A DNA stretch of 49,149 nucleotides from Nitrospira sp. GTDB lineage: Bacteria > Nitrospirota > Thermodesulfovibrionia > Thermodesulfovibrionales > Dissulfurispiraceae. The position numbers and the translations under genes are program-made. Each line of letters begins with the position of its first letter. The stretch's first letter is position 1. Location: positions 1 through 49,149 of the forward strand of contig NSJL01000028.1 of NCBI GenBank assembly GCA_002634385.1, in the 5' to 3' direction. Below, one piece after another: positions 7,815-15,413 of this stretch. Below the pieces are notes generated by a model. The model was given only the letters and a program-made list of their open reading frames with translations, made no database searches and was not told the DNA's origin.

Positions 7815-8231
7815 ATGGAACTTATCAATGAGCACACAATCGGCGTAGCGAGAGGCACACAGGTAGAGAGCGCAGTCATGGCGAATTTCAAGGCGGAATG
7901 CAACGAGGTGGGGCTCTATCTCGCCATGGCACGGCAGGCCCAGAGGGAGGGGTACCCCGAAATCGCGGAGGCGCTGAAGACCATCGCCTGGGAAGAGGCG
8001 ATGCATGCAGCGCAGTTCGCCGAGATGAACGGCATGATCGCCCCGACCCTGAAGGAAAACCTCGAAATGATGGTAAACGGCGAAGTGGGCGCCAACAAAG
8101 GCAAGAAGGAAGCCGCGAAGATGGCAAGGGAGTGCAACTGCGATCCCGCCCATGACTTCTTCGACGAGTCCTCCCGGGATGAAGCCCGGCATGCCCGGAT
8201 GCTCATGGGTATCATGAAGAGGTTTTTCTAG
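7815..8231 (+). CDS. Rubrerythrin-type diiron protein without rubredoxin domain
   Basis: A 138-residue ferritin-like four-helix protein. [25 protein letters not shown] (about 18-42) supplies the first Glu ligands, [12 protein letters not shown] (about 60-71) an ExxH motif, and [16 protein letters not shown] (about 117-132) a second ExxH. This arrangement defines the diiron peroxidase site of rubrerythrins, which reduce hydrogen peroxide in anaerobes. The C-terminal rubredoxin domain present in classic rubrerythrin is missing; a separate rubredoxin is encoded 74 bases downstream and probably substitutes as electron donor. It follows the selenoperoxiredoxin in the same direction. Confidence 0.88.
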   Translation: MELINEHTIGVARGTQVESAVMANFKAECNEVGLYLAMARQAQREGYPEIAEALKTIAWEEAMHAAQFAEMNGMIAPTLKENLEMMVNGEVGANKGKKEAAKMARECNCDPAHDFFDESSRDEARHARMLMGIMKRFF

Positions 8232-8246
8232 AGGGAAAAAGAGACC

Positions 8247-8269
8247 CCGGCAGGGGATACCCCTGCCGG
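8247..8269 (+). terminator. Strong hairpin between rubrerythrin and rubredoxin genes
   Basis: CCGGCAGGGG (8247-8256) and CCCCTGCCGG (8260-8269) form a perfect 10-base GC-rich stem with loop ATA. No T-run follows, so it is more likely an mRNA 3' stabiliser, processing barrier or weak terminator than a classical intrinsic terminator. Confidence 0.5.
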
Positions 8270-8305
8270 ATACTGATACTACAGAAAAGAAAAAGGAGAG
8301 AGAAA

Positions 8306-8491
8306 ATGCCTGAAACCGCTTCGGATGCAAAGGAATACGTCTGTCAGTTGTGCGGATATATTTACAACCCTGCAAAAGGCGATAAGAAAAGAAACATCCC
8401 TCCCGGCGTCCCCTTCGAAGAGCTGCCCGGGGAATGGTCGTGTCCCCTGTGCAGCGCGACAAAGGCACGCTTCGCGCCCATGCTCGACTAA
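8306..8491 (+). CDS. Rubredoxin
   Basis: A 61-residue rubredoxin binding a single iron through CQLCG (13-17) and CPLC (46-49), with the typical PPGVPFEELPGEWSCPLC middle and end. It is a small cytoplasmic electron carrier. Residues 1-10 are a short acidic extension and the segment between the cysteine pairs is of normal length. ATG 8306 has an AAAAAGGAGAGAG ribosome binding site. Its position between a rubrerythrin lacking its own rubredoxin domain and fprA suggests that it carries electrons to the peroxide- and oxygen-reducing enzymes of this island. Confidence 0.93.
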   Translation: MPETASDAKEYVCQLCGYIYNPAKGDKKRNIPPGVPFEELPGEWSCPLCSATKARFAPMLD

Positions 8492-8517
8492 AAAATGCGA
8501 TACGAAAGGAGAGCGCT

Positions 8518-8967
8518 ATGTGTATGGCAACCGAAATACGATGCACCTGCGGCAGCAAGTCCGCCAGTCTCCACTTCAGGGACAACATCCTGTCGGATCA
8601 GGCAGTGGGGAAGCTGTATTGTCCCGATTGCGCTTCCGGTATACGTTTCGATCCTTCCCGCATGGTCGTTGACAACGGGTGGGTTATTGAATACGATATG
8701 GATATAGTGCACTTCATGGGCCACAAGATACCTGGTCCCCGCGTCACTCCCGATCTTCTTTTTGACGAGGGATACTGCACCTGGAACGGCATCTATCCCG
8801 GCGACCACATCGACAGCGTCAAGGAAAGAGAACAAATCGTCGCCCTGATGAAGACAAACCCCGCACGCTATATCCAGGAGATGAAATCATGGGTGCAGCA
8901 GAGAATGGCGCGGCTGCAGTGCGAAGGATGGAGAAAGGCGAAAAACGGCGACGCGCCCTGCGGGTAG
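8518..8967 (+). CDS. Unknown zinc-ribbon-like protein of the oxidative-stress island
   Basis: A 149-residue protein I do not recognise. Near the N-terminus it has two cysteine pairs, CTCG (about 9-12) and CPDC (about 35-38), spaced like a zinc ribbon or rubredoxin-like knuckle. A central region is rich in aromatic and acidic residues (DNGWVIEYDMDIVHFMGHKIPG). The C-terminal third is helical, basic, and has further cysteines (QCEGW, APCG). There is no signal peptide. The ATG at 8518 is chosen for the AAAGGAGAG site; it starts 26 bases after the rubredoxin gene, so it is probably in the same transcript. A redox or metal role is only suggested by context. Confidence 0.7.
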   Translation: MCMATEIRCTCGSKSASLHFRDNILSDQAVGKLYCPDCASGIRFDPSRMVVDNGWVIEYDMDIVHFMGHKIPGPRVTPDLLFDEGYCTWNGIYPGDHIDSVKEREQIVALMKTNPARYIQEMKSWVQQRMARLQCEGWRKAKNGDAPCG

Positions 8968-8998
8968 GAAAATGTGCTTTTTTGTGCCCTCCGGCAAA

Positions 8999-9013
8999 TG
9001 ATAATTGTTATTA
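8999..9013. promoter_or_regulatory. PerR/Fur-box-like operator upstream of fprA
   Basis: TGATAATTGTTATTA matches the PerR-box consensus TTATAATNATTATAA at 11 of 14 defined positions, as does the box at 6455. It lies 55 bases upstream of the fprA start and suggests separate peroxide- or iron-dependent control of that gene. Confidence 0.55.
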
Positions 9014-9067
9014 TAGAGAGGAGTAGATACCGGATACATTCTACACTTTCAATAACGGAGGCAGACA

Positions 9068-10291
9068 ATGAGGGCTGTTGAGATCAAGAACGAAGTATAC
9101 TGGGTGGGGGCCATCGATTGGGCCGTGCGGGATTTCCACGGATACGAGACACCCCGCGGGACGACATACAACAACTATCTCGTCATGGACGACGAGATCA
9201 CCTTGCTGGATACCGTCAAGCACGATTTTGCGGACAGCACCATCAAGAATATCAGGACCGTAACCGATCCCGCGAAAATAAAGCATGTCGTCATCAACCA
9301 TATCGAAAACGACCACGTCACCAGTATTGATAAGATCATGGAGCTCACTCCCCATGCCACCATCCATATCACCGAGAAAGGGAAGAAGGGGCTCGAAAGG
9401 TTCTTCGACCTTACAAAATGGAACATCAGGGTGGTCAAGACAGGGGATACCCTGACCATCGGGAAGAGGACTCTGCTCTTTCTGGAGACTCCCATGCTCC
9501 ACTGGCCCGACTCCATGATGACCTATATCAAAGAAGACAAGATCCTCATCAGCCAGGACGCCTTCGGGCAGCACATCGCGTCGGCGGTGCGGTTCGATGA
9601 CGAGTTCGTCTCCTGTGCGTCCATGGCAGCCCTGGAGGACTCGGTCATCGATTACTATGCAAATATCCTCATGCCCTTCGGGCAGTTGATAAAGACAAAG
9701 CTCGCCGAAGTGCAAAAGCTGGGCCTCGAAATCGAGATCATCGCTCCCGACCACGGCATCATATGGAGGAAGGACCCGGGGAAAGTACTCAAGATGTACC
9801 TCGACATGGCCAGCGGCAAGGCGAGGCAGTGCGCTTCCATCATCTACGATACCATGTGGCATGCCACCGAACAGATGACCTCTCCCATAATACAGGGGAT
9901 CAAGGACGAGGGAGTCGAATGCTGCGTCATCAAATTGCGGGCGACCCCCATGAGCGTCGCCATCAAGGAGTTCTGGCATTCGAGGGGCTGTCTTATCGGC
10001 ACTCCCACGCTCAACAATATCATGTACCCCACCATCGCCGAGTTTCTCACCCATCTGCGGGGCCTGCGTCCCAGGAACAGGATCGTAGGGGCCTTCGGGA
10101 GCTACGGCTGGGGCGGCGGCGCAGTAAAAGAGGCCTACGAGGAATTCAAGAGAATGGGCCTGGAGACCTTTGAGCCGGGACTTCAGATCCTGTACCGCCC
10201 CTCGCTGGAGGACGAAACGAAGTGCTATGAGTTCGGCAGGGACTTTGCAAGGCGTTTGAAGGAATACCACCAGAAATTCCAGGGCGCGTAG
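9068..10291 (+). CDS. fprA: FprA-family A-type flavoprotein (diiron/FMN)
   Basis: A 407-residue flavodiiron protein that reduces oxygen to water or nitric oxide to nitrous oxide with electrons from rubredoxin. The N-terminal beta-lactamase-like domain (about 1-250) shows the diiron ligands NHIENDH (about 78-84; the usual motif is HxExDH) and the later PMLHWPDS and PDHG histidines. The C-terminal flavodoxin-like domain (about 253-400) has SIIYDTMWHATEQM for FMN phosphate binding and GAFGSYGWGGGAVKE near 340-354. The length is normal for class A proteins with no extra rubredoxin domain. It is separated from the preceding gene by 100 bases that carry a PerR-like box, so it probably has its own promoter. 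Confidence 0.93.
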   Translation: MRAVEIKNEVYWVGAIDWAVRDFHGYETPRGTTYNNYLVMDDEITLLDTVKHDFADSTIKNIRTVTDPAKIKHVVINHIENDHVTSIDKIMELTPHATIHITEKGKKGLERFFDLTKWNIRVVKTGDTLTIGKRTLLFLETPMLHWPDSMMTYIKEDKILISQDAFGQHIASAVRFDDEFVSCASMAALEDSVIDYYANILMPFGQLIKTKLAEVQKLGLEIEIIAPDHGIIWRKDPGKVLKMYLDMASGKARQCASIIYDTMWHATEQMTSPIIQGIKDEGVECCVIKLRATPMSVAIKEFWHSRGCLIGTPTLNNIMYPTIAEFLTHLRGLRPRNRIVGAFGSYGWGGGAVKEAYEEFKRMGLETFEPGLQILYRPSLEDETKCYEFGRDFARRLKEYHQKFQGA

Positions 10292-10325
10292 GCAGACGGT
10301 GTTCATTACGAGGCCAGGCTCTGTG

Positions 10326-10367
10326 CAGCCGGTCGCGGCAGAGGATAGTTTACGTACCTACCCTAAA
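10326..10367. repeat. Decayed copy of the TAGGGTGTGT element
   Basis: GCCGGTCGCGGCAGAGG followed by TACCCTAAAGG aligns with the right half of the palindromic element at 10870-10940 (GCCGGTCGCAGTAGAAGG through TACCCTAAGG). The rubrerythrin gene therefore lies between two related sequences. Confidence 0.45.
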
Positions 10368-10377
10368 GGAGGAGCGT

Positions 10378-10872
10378 ATGAGTAAAAGCGAACAGAACTT
10401 GCAGGAGGCGTTTGCCGGAGAGTCACAGGCCAACAGGAAGTATCTCGCCTTTGCAAAAAAGGCGGAAGAGGAAGGGTACCATCAGGTGGCAAGGCTTTTC
10501 AGGGCCGCTGCAGCGGCCGAGACGGTGCACGCCCACAACCATTTGAAGGAACTGGCGGGGGTCAGGAAAACGAAGGAGAACCTCGAATCCGCCCTTAACG
10601 GCGAGGTGCATGAGTTCCAGAACATGTACCCCCGCATGATCAAGGAGGCCGGGGAAGAGAACAACAAGTGCGCCCTGCGGACCTTCACCTTCGCCAACGA
10701 GGTGGAAAAGGTGCATGCGGATCTCTTCAAAAGGGCCATCGAGACCCTCGGCCAGGAGGCCGGGGTGGAGTACCACGTCTGCCAGATCTGCGGGCACACC
10801 GTGGAGGGCGAGCCCCCCGACACCTGCCCCATCTGCGGGGCGAAGAAGCAGATGTTCCAGAAAATCGACTAG
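10378..10872 (+). CDS. rbr: Rubrerythrin
   Basis: A 164-residue classic rubrerythrin, a cytoplasmic peroxidase of anaerobes. The ferritin-like domain (about 1-125) carries the expected glutamates in EAFAGESQANRKYLAFAKKAEEEG and AAAAETVHAHNHLKEL and again in EAGEENNKCALRTF and ANEVEKVHADLF. The C-terminal rubredoxin domain (about 132-164) has CQICG and CPICG knuckles. It starts 86 bases after fprA with an AAAGGAGGAG ribosome binding site. Unlike the shorter paralogue at 7815 it carries its own electron-transfer domain. The stop codon lies inside the left arm of a repeat element. Confidence 0.95.
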   Translation: MSKSEQNLQEAFAGESQANRKYLAFAKKAEEEGYHQVARLFRAAAAAETVHAHNHLKELAGVRKTKENLESALNGEVHEFQNMYPRMIKEAGEENNKCALRTFTFANEVEKVHADLFKRAIETLGQEAGVEYHVCQICGHTVEGEPPDTCPICGAKKQMFQKID

Positions 10873-10940
10873 GGTGTGTTTGCACACTGGGTTTGTAGCG
10901 TGGCCGGTCGCAGTAGAAGGCAGTGTGCAGACATACCCTA
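10870..10940. repeat. 71-base palindromic element with 20-base terminal inverted repeats
   Basis: TAGGGTGTGTTTGCACACTG at 10870-10889 is matched at 18 of 20 positions by the reverse complement of 10921-10940. The left arm recurs at 35353-35383, and a decayed right half at 10326-10367. The left arm supplies the stop codon of the rubrerythrin gene. It has the form of a small non-autonomous mobile repeat. Confidence 0.65.
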
Positions 10941-11118
10941 AGGTCCCCCGCAGCCGCAGGCAGGGGAGGCATCCTGAAAGGGCCGAATTCTTTCCGCGAG
11001 CGGCTCGCGCAGGAATTCCGCACTCTGTCCGCGGCTTTCTCATTCCCCGCCTTGGTCCGATCCGGGAAAGGGCATGCAGTTTCTCACGGAAACACTCTCA
11101 GCACGGAAAGGAGGCAGT

Positions 11119-12636
11119 ATGAAACCGTTCAGGAAGAGTATCCCCGTCTGCATCCTTCTTCTCCTCTTTGCTTGCTTCCAGGAGTCCCTTGCCGAAGAGG
11201 GGAAGAGGAAGAGACCTCCGCTCAGTCCTCAAACGCAGGCCTGTATCGGCTGCCACTCCCGGTACACTCCGGGCATCGTCCAGGACTGGCTCACCAGCAG
11301 GCATGCAAAGACCACCCCTGCCGAGGCGGTAAAGAAGCCGCCCCTCCAAAGGCGGATTTCCGTGGAAACCCCTCCGGCGGAGCTGGCGAACCATGCAGTG
11401 GGCTGCTATGAATGCCACAGCCGCAACCCGGGCAACCACCGGGACAATTTCGACCATATGGGCTTCAGGATCAATGTAGTGGTAAGCCCCCCCGACTGCA
11501 GTACCTGCCATCCGGTGGAGGAGAAGCAATACCGCGGAACAAAAAAACCCCTTGCCGGAAAGAACCTGATGGAGAACCCTCTCTATCACACCCTGGTGAG
11601 CACCATCAACGGGGTCAAGGAAATACGGGACGGGAAGATTGTCACCCGCCCCCCCTCCGCAACCACCCTCCAGGAATCGTGCCTCGGCTGCCACGGCTCG
11701 TCCGTACAGGTAAAAGGCATGAAAAAGATCAAAACCGCGATGGGGGAAATAACGGTCCCCGATCTTACCAACTGGCCCAACCAGGGGGTAGGCAGGGCGA
11801 ATCCCGACGGGAGCCTTGGCACCTGCACCGCATGCCACGCACGCCACTCCTTCTCCATCGAAATGGCCCGGTCCCCCTACACCTGCTCCCAATGCCACCT
11901 GGAGCCCGATGTGCCCGCCTGGGATGTGTATAAGGAGAGCAAGCACGGAAACATCTTCTTTTCCAAGCAGCAGGAGTGGAATTTCAGCGCGGTCCCCTGG
12001 GTGGTGGGCAGGGACTTCACGGCCCCTACCTGCGCCGTCTGCCATAACAGCCTTATTGTCTCCCCCTCCGGAGAGGTGATTGCGGAGAGGAGCCATGATT
12101 TCGGGGCGCGCCTGTGGGTGAGGATTTTCGGCCTTATCTACACCCATGCCCAGCCGAAATCGGGAGACACCACCCTCATCAGGAACAAGGAGGGACTGCC
12201 CCTGCCCACCTCCCTGCTTACCGGGGAGCCCGCCTCTGAATACCTTATCGACAAGGGCGAGCAGGAGAGGAGGCGCACCATGATGGAAAATGTCTGCAAA
12301 AGCTGTCATAATACGGACTGGGTACATTCCCACTTCGAAAAAATGAACGTCACCATCAAGGAAACCGATGCCATGGTGCATGCCGCCACGACACTCATGG
12401 AAGAGGCGTGGAAGAGCAGAGTGGAGGACCGTACCAATCCCTTCGATGAATCCATCGAAGAGATGTGGGTGAAGCAGTGGCTGTTCTACGCCAATGTGGT
12501 GCGGTACGCCTCCGCCATGACGGGCGCGCCCGATTACATCTCCTTCAAGCTCGGCTGGTGGGAACTGACCAACAATCTCCGGAATATGAAAGACATGATC
12601 GAGATGAAAAAGGTACTCCTAAAGAAAGGACAATAG
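11119..12636 (+). CDS. Octaheme cytochrome c, hydroxylamine oxidoreductase (HAO)-like
   Basis: A 505-residue periplasmic cytochrome with a signal peptide (hydrophobic residues about 8-25) and exactly eight CxxCH heme sites: CIGCH, CYECH, CSTCH, CLGCH, CTACH, CSQCH, CAVCH and CKSCH. The segment GRDFTAPTCAVCHN, the ERSHDFGARLW histidine segment, and the ending FYANVVRYASAM...GWWELTNNLRNM follow the HAO family rather than tetrathionate reductases. HAO-like proteins oxidise hydroxylamine or hydrazine, or in anaerobes reduce nitrite or hydroxylamine; the direction depends on a tyrosine cross-link to heme 4 that I cannot judge by eye. ATG 11119 has AAAGGAGG upstream. A flavoprotein gene follows eight bases later, suggesting an operon. 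Confidence 0.85.
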   Translation: MKPFRKSIPVCILLLLFACFQESLAEEGKRKRPPLSPQTQACIGCHSRYTPGIVQDWLTSRHAKTTPAEAVKKPPLQRRISVETPPAELANHAVGCYECHSRNPGNHRDNFDHMGFRINVVVSPPDCSTCHPVEEKQYRGTKKPLAGKNLMENPLYHTLVSTINGVKEIRDGKIVTRPPSATTLQESCLGCHGSSVQVKGMKKIKTAMGEITVPDLTNWPNQGVGRANPDGSLGTCTACHARHSFSIEMARSPYTCSQCHLEPDVPAWDVYKESKHGNIFFSKQQEWNFSAVPWVVGRDFTAPTCAVCHNSLIVSPSGEVIAERSHDFGARLWVRIFGLIYTHAQPKSGDTTLIRNKEGLPLPTSLLTGEPASEYLIDKGEQERRRTMMENVCKSCHNTDWVHSHFEKMNVTIKETDAMVHAATTLMEEAWKSRVEDRTNPFDESIEEMWVKQWLFYANVVRYASAMTGAPDYISFKLGWWELTNNLRNMKDMIEMKKVLLKKGQ

Positions 12637-12643
12637 AAAAAAG

Positions 12644-13219
12644 ATGAAGATTGCGGCATTTCAGGGGAGTCCACGTGTCGAAGGGAATTCGGAGCTGCTC
12701 CTGCGCGAGGCGCTCAGGGCTATCGATGAGGCAGGGCATGAGATCCAGCTCTTCAAGCTCAACCTGATGAAGATCAGGCCCTGCCAGGACTGCGGCGGAT
12801 GCGACCAGACGGGTGTCTGCATCATCAGGGACGAAATGGACGAGATTTACAAGACGGTGCGGGAGGCGGACAGGATCGTCCTCGCCTCCCCTATTTTTTT
12901 CTTCGGGCTCAGCGCCCAGGCGAAGGCGATGATCGACCGCTGCCAGGCCTTCTGGTGCGAGAAGTACCTGTTGAAGAGACCCCTTCCCGACGGCCCCTAC
13001 GGTCGGAAGGGACTCCTGATCCTGGTGGGAGGCATGAAGAAGGAGGTAGGTATCCAGTGCTCCGAGGCCACGGCACGGGCCTTCTTCAGGACCGTCTCCG
13101 TACCGGATCACGAGACCGTGGGGTTCCTGAGCGTGGACGCAAAGGGCGCCATCCTGGAGCATCCCACTGCCCTGCGTGACGCCTATGAAGCGGGAAAAAG
13201 GCTTATCGCACTCCCCTGA
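12644..13219 (+). CDS. Iron-sulfur flavoprotein / NAD(P)H-dependent FMN reductase family
   Basis: A 191-residue flavodoxin-like protein. The N-terminal KIAAFQGSPRVEGNSELLL is the FMN-phosphate binding loop of the NADPH-dependent FMN reductase family. A compact cysteine cluster, CQDCGGCDQTGVC (about 47-59), matches the 4Fe-4S motif of iron-sulfur flavoproteins (ISF). SPIFFFGLSAQAKAMIDRCQ is the conserved FMN isoalloxazine segment. It is cytoplasmic and likely transfers single electrons between ferredoxin-like and flavin partners. The start is eight bases after the octaheme cytochrome stop, so the genes are co-transcribed, but one product is periplasmic and the other cytoplasmic; a direct partnership is therefore unlikely. 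Confidence 0.88.
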   Translation: MKIAAFQGSPRVEGNSELLLREALRAIDEAGHEIQLFKLNLMKIRPCQDCGGCDQTGVCIIRDEMDEIYKTVREADRIVLASPIFFFGLSAQAKAMIDRCQAFWCEKYLLKRPLPDGPYGRKGLLILVGGMKKEVGIQCSEATARAFFRTVSVPDHETVGFLSVDAKGAILEHPTALRDAYEAGKRLIALP

Positions 13220-13357
13220 GCCGGGAGAGGCGGTGGTGGGGAGATGCCGGCTTTTTCTGCATTGCAATTTGGTTCCTCATAGGATAAGCTAATAACGGAT
13301 GTACTGTTGTGGCATTTTGTACAGAATCTATCACTCTCATCTCAAGGAGGCCCGACC

Positions 13358-13681
13358 ATGGCTACCAAGTTGCCGGATCAGTATGTCAGCATCAGGAAGA
13401 GATTCAAATCGTATTCAAAAGCCCTCGACAGTCTCGGGAAAGCGGCACGGGAGGCGGGCCCGCTGGATGACAAAACGGCCCACCTGATTCAGATCGCCGC
13501 TTCGGCCAGCATCAGGTCCGAGGGGGGCGTACATTCCCACACCAGGAGGGCGCTTGAAGCAGGGGCCACCCCGGAGGAGATACGCCACGCCATCCTCCTG
13601 ATCTCGAGCACCATCGGCTTCCCTACCGTCTCTGCAGCGTTGAGCTGGGCGGACGATATCCTCGAGGGTACGCACGAGTAG
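13358..13681 (+). CDS. AhpD-like / carboxymuconolactone decarboxylase family protein
   Basis: A 107-residue helical protein of the CMD/AhpD superfamily. The family core is visible as GGVHSHTRRALEAGATPEEIRHAILL (about 53-78). The CxxC redox pair of true AhpD is absent: the position reads ASASIRSEGG, so it is not a classic alkylhydroperoxidase and resembles the cysteine-free subgroup of unknown role. ATG 13358 has a CAAGGAGG site. The following radical SAM remnant begins two bases after the stop, which shows that the two were once translationally linked. Confidence 0.85.
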   Translation: MATKLPDQYVSIRKRFKSYSKALDSLGKAAREAGPLDDKTAHLIQIAASASIRSEGGVHSHTRRALEAGATPEEIRHAILLISSTIGFPTVSAALSWADDILEGTHE

Positions 13682-13682
13682 T

Positions 13683-13955
13683 GTGCAGACGTCTCCTCCT
13701 GTCTTCCTCCAGTTCTTCCCCACTCTGCAGTGCAACAGAAGCTGCATCTCCTGTTGCAACAGGGGAGTTTCCGAAGGGGAGGAGACAGGAATACATGAGT
13801 ACGAAAGGCTCGTCGCAGGTCGCAGGGATGGTATACGCGAGGTCGATCTGCTCGGCGGCGAGCCTGCCCTCTATTTCCCCCTCTTTTCTTTGAAATTTCA
13901 GGGCGCCGCTACACGGTCCTCTTTCCTTGACAGAACTCTTTCCGTAGTGGTTTAA
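13683..13955 (+). pseudogene. Truncated radical SAM protein, N-terminal fragment
   Basis: From a GTG at 13683 the frame reads FLQFFPTLQCNRSCISCCNRG, with the radical SAM cysteine motif C-x3-C-x2-C, and then DLLGGEPALYFPL, the GGEP motif that contacts S-adenosylmethionine. After about 65 residues the similarity ends; the frame runs on through unrelated sequence to a stop at 13953. Radical SAM enzymes need a barrel of roughly 200 residues or more, so this is the 5' stub of a deleted gene. It is placed directly behind the AhpD-like gene. What the intact enzyme did cannot be told from this piece. Confidence 0.75.
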
Positions 13956-13956
13956 T
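13927..13956 (+). promoter_or_regulatory. Possible promoter of the sulfotransferase gene
   Basis: TTGACA (13927-13932) and TTTAAT (13951-13956) are 18 bases apart, 76 bases before the sulfotransferase start. The -35 box is consensus and the -10 box weak. Confidence 0.4.
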
Positions 13957-14031
13957 CCATAAGCTACAATCCCGGGCGTGTCACTCCGGATTGCCGGCCC
14001 GATTTTGGTTTATGCAATGAGGTGGAGACGA

Positions 14032-14697
14032 ATGAGTTCCGAAATAACAGTCGTATCAGGCCTCCCGCGCTCCGGCACCTCCATGATGATGAGGATGCTG
14101 GCGGCGGGGGGGGTGGAAGTCCTGACGGACGGGACCAGGAAAAAGGATGAAGACAATCCCCTCGGGTATTTCGAATACGAAAGGGTAAAAGAGATCCAGC
14201 ACGACACCTCCTGGCTGCCCGCAGCCCGGGGCAAGGCTTTCAAGATGGTCTCCCTGCTGCTGTATCACCTTCCCCCCTCCTACCCGTACAGGATCATTCT
14301 CATGCAAAGAAATATCCGGGAGATCATCGTCTCACAGAGGAAGATGCTGCAACGGGGCGGGATGGCTCTCTCCACGGAGAGCGACTCAGAGCTGGAATCC
14401 CTGTATGCCCGGCACCTCACGGAAGTCGGGGAGTGGCTTGCAGCTCAGCCGCATTGCTCCGTGCTCGCGGTACAGTATGCCGACGTTCTGAAAAGCCCCG
14501 AGAGGACGGCGGATGCCGTAAACCGTTTTCTGGGAGGACACCTGGATATCCCTCGTATGATTGCCGCTGTCGAGCCTTCCCTGTACCGCAACCGTTCTGC
14601 TGAAAATACGGAAGCCTCCTCCGGGAGCACCGCCCCGAATACCGATGAGGAGAGGGCGGAGATAGAGCAGAACCTGAAGCTCCTCGGCTATATGTAA
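14032..14697 (+). CDS. Sulfotransferase family protein
   Basis: A 221-residue cytoplasmic protein. The N-terminal VVSGLPRSGTSMMMRML segment (7-23) is the 5'-phosphosulfate-binding loop of PAPS-dependent sulfotransferases. A second conserved region is YRIILMQRNIREIIVSQRKML (about 86-106), where the family binds the 3'-phosphate with Arg and Ser. Sulfotransferases move sulfate from PAPS to carbohydrate, lipid or protein acceptors; the acceptor is unknown here. The next gene, 30 bases downstream, makes PAPS, which supports the call. The ATG at 14032 has GAGGTGGAG upstream. Confidence 0.82.
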   Translation: MSSEITVVSGLPRSGTSMMMRMLAAGGVEVLTDGTRKKDEDNPLGYFEYERVKEIQHDTSWLPAARGKAFKMVSLLLYHLPPSYPYRIILMQRNIREIIVSQRKMLQRGGMALSTESDSELESLYARHLTEVGEWLAAQPHCSVLAVQYADVLKSPERTADAVNRFLGGHLDIPRMIAAVEPSLYRNRSAENTEASSGSTAPNTDEERAEIEQNLKLLGYM

Positions 14698-14727
14698 CCA
14701 GCGTACACTGCAGGGGGAACCTTCACC

Positions 14728-15393
14728 ATGAGCAATAACGAATTCACCGTCGAAACAAAGGCCACCAATGTTACGTGGCACCGGCCGGCCGTCAGCAGGC
14801 AGGAGAAAGAGAAGCTTCTCTCACAGAGAGGCATCCTCCTCTGGTTCACCGGCCTTTCGGCATCCGGGAAATCCACTATCGCCCACGCCCTCGAGCATGA
14901 ACTGTACCGTGCAGGGTACCTTACCGCGGTCCTCGACGGTGATAACATCAGGCACGGCCTCAACAAGGACCTCGGCTTCTCTCCCCGGGAAAGGGAAGAA
15001 AATATCCGCCGCATCGGCGAAGTCGGCAAGCTCTTCATCGAAAACGGAATTATCACCATGACCGCTTTCATCTCTCCCTTCCGTTCCGATCGTGACAAAG
15101 TCCGCGCTTCTCTGGGTGAGGGGAATTTTATCGAGATCTATGTAAAATGTCCCATTGAGGAGCTCAGGCGCCGCGATCCCAAGGGCCTGTACAAGAAGGC
15201 CCTTGCAGGCGAAGTCAAGGAATTCACCGGCATCTCCTCCCCGTATGAGGAGCCCCTTTCCCCCGAGATCACCCTGGATACCTACGTCAATTCACCCGGT
15301 GAATGCGTACAGGCCCTGCTGCGCCTGCTCAGGGAATGGCGTGTCCTCAACCGGTACACATCCGCTGGTGAGACCGGAACCGTTGCGGCATAA
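14728..15393 (+). CDS. cysC: Adenylylsulfate kinase (APS kinase)
   Basis: A 221-residue kinase that phosphorylates adenosine 5'-phosphosulfate to PAPS with ATP. The P-loop GLSASGKST (42-50) and the signature LDGDNIRHGLNKDLGFSPREREENIRR (about 70-97) are intact, as are AFISPFRSDRDKVR and the PEITLDT ending typical of bacterial CysC. It is a stand-alone enzyme without an ATP sulfurylase domain. Coupled to the preceding sulfotransferase, it most likely supplies PAPS for a sulfation reaction rather than for assimilatory reduction: no PAPS reductase or sulfurylase is in the window. Confidence 0.95.
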   Translation: MSNNEFTVETKATNVTWHRPAVSRQEKEKLLSQRGILLWFTGLSASGKSTIAHALEHELYRAGYLTAVLDGDNIRHGLNKDLGFSPREREENIRRIGEVGKLFIENGIITMTAFISPFRSDRDKVRASLGEGNFIEIYVKCPIEELRRRDPKGLYKKALAGEVKEFTGISSPYEEPLSPEITLDTYVNSPGECVQALLRLLREWRVLNRYTSAGETGTVAA

Positions 15394-15413
15394 TTCCGAC
15401 TAAGGAGGTAGTC

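Noticed and set aside
8247..8269. Classical rho-independent terminator after the first rubrerythrin
   Set aside because: The stem is strong but no T-run follows, and the next gene continues in the same direction 37 bases later.
13358..13681. A classic AhpD peroxidase
   Set aside because: The CxxC redox pair needed for alkylhydroperoxidase activity is absent; only the family fold is supported.
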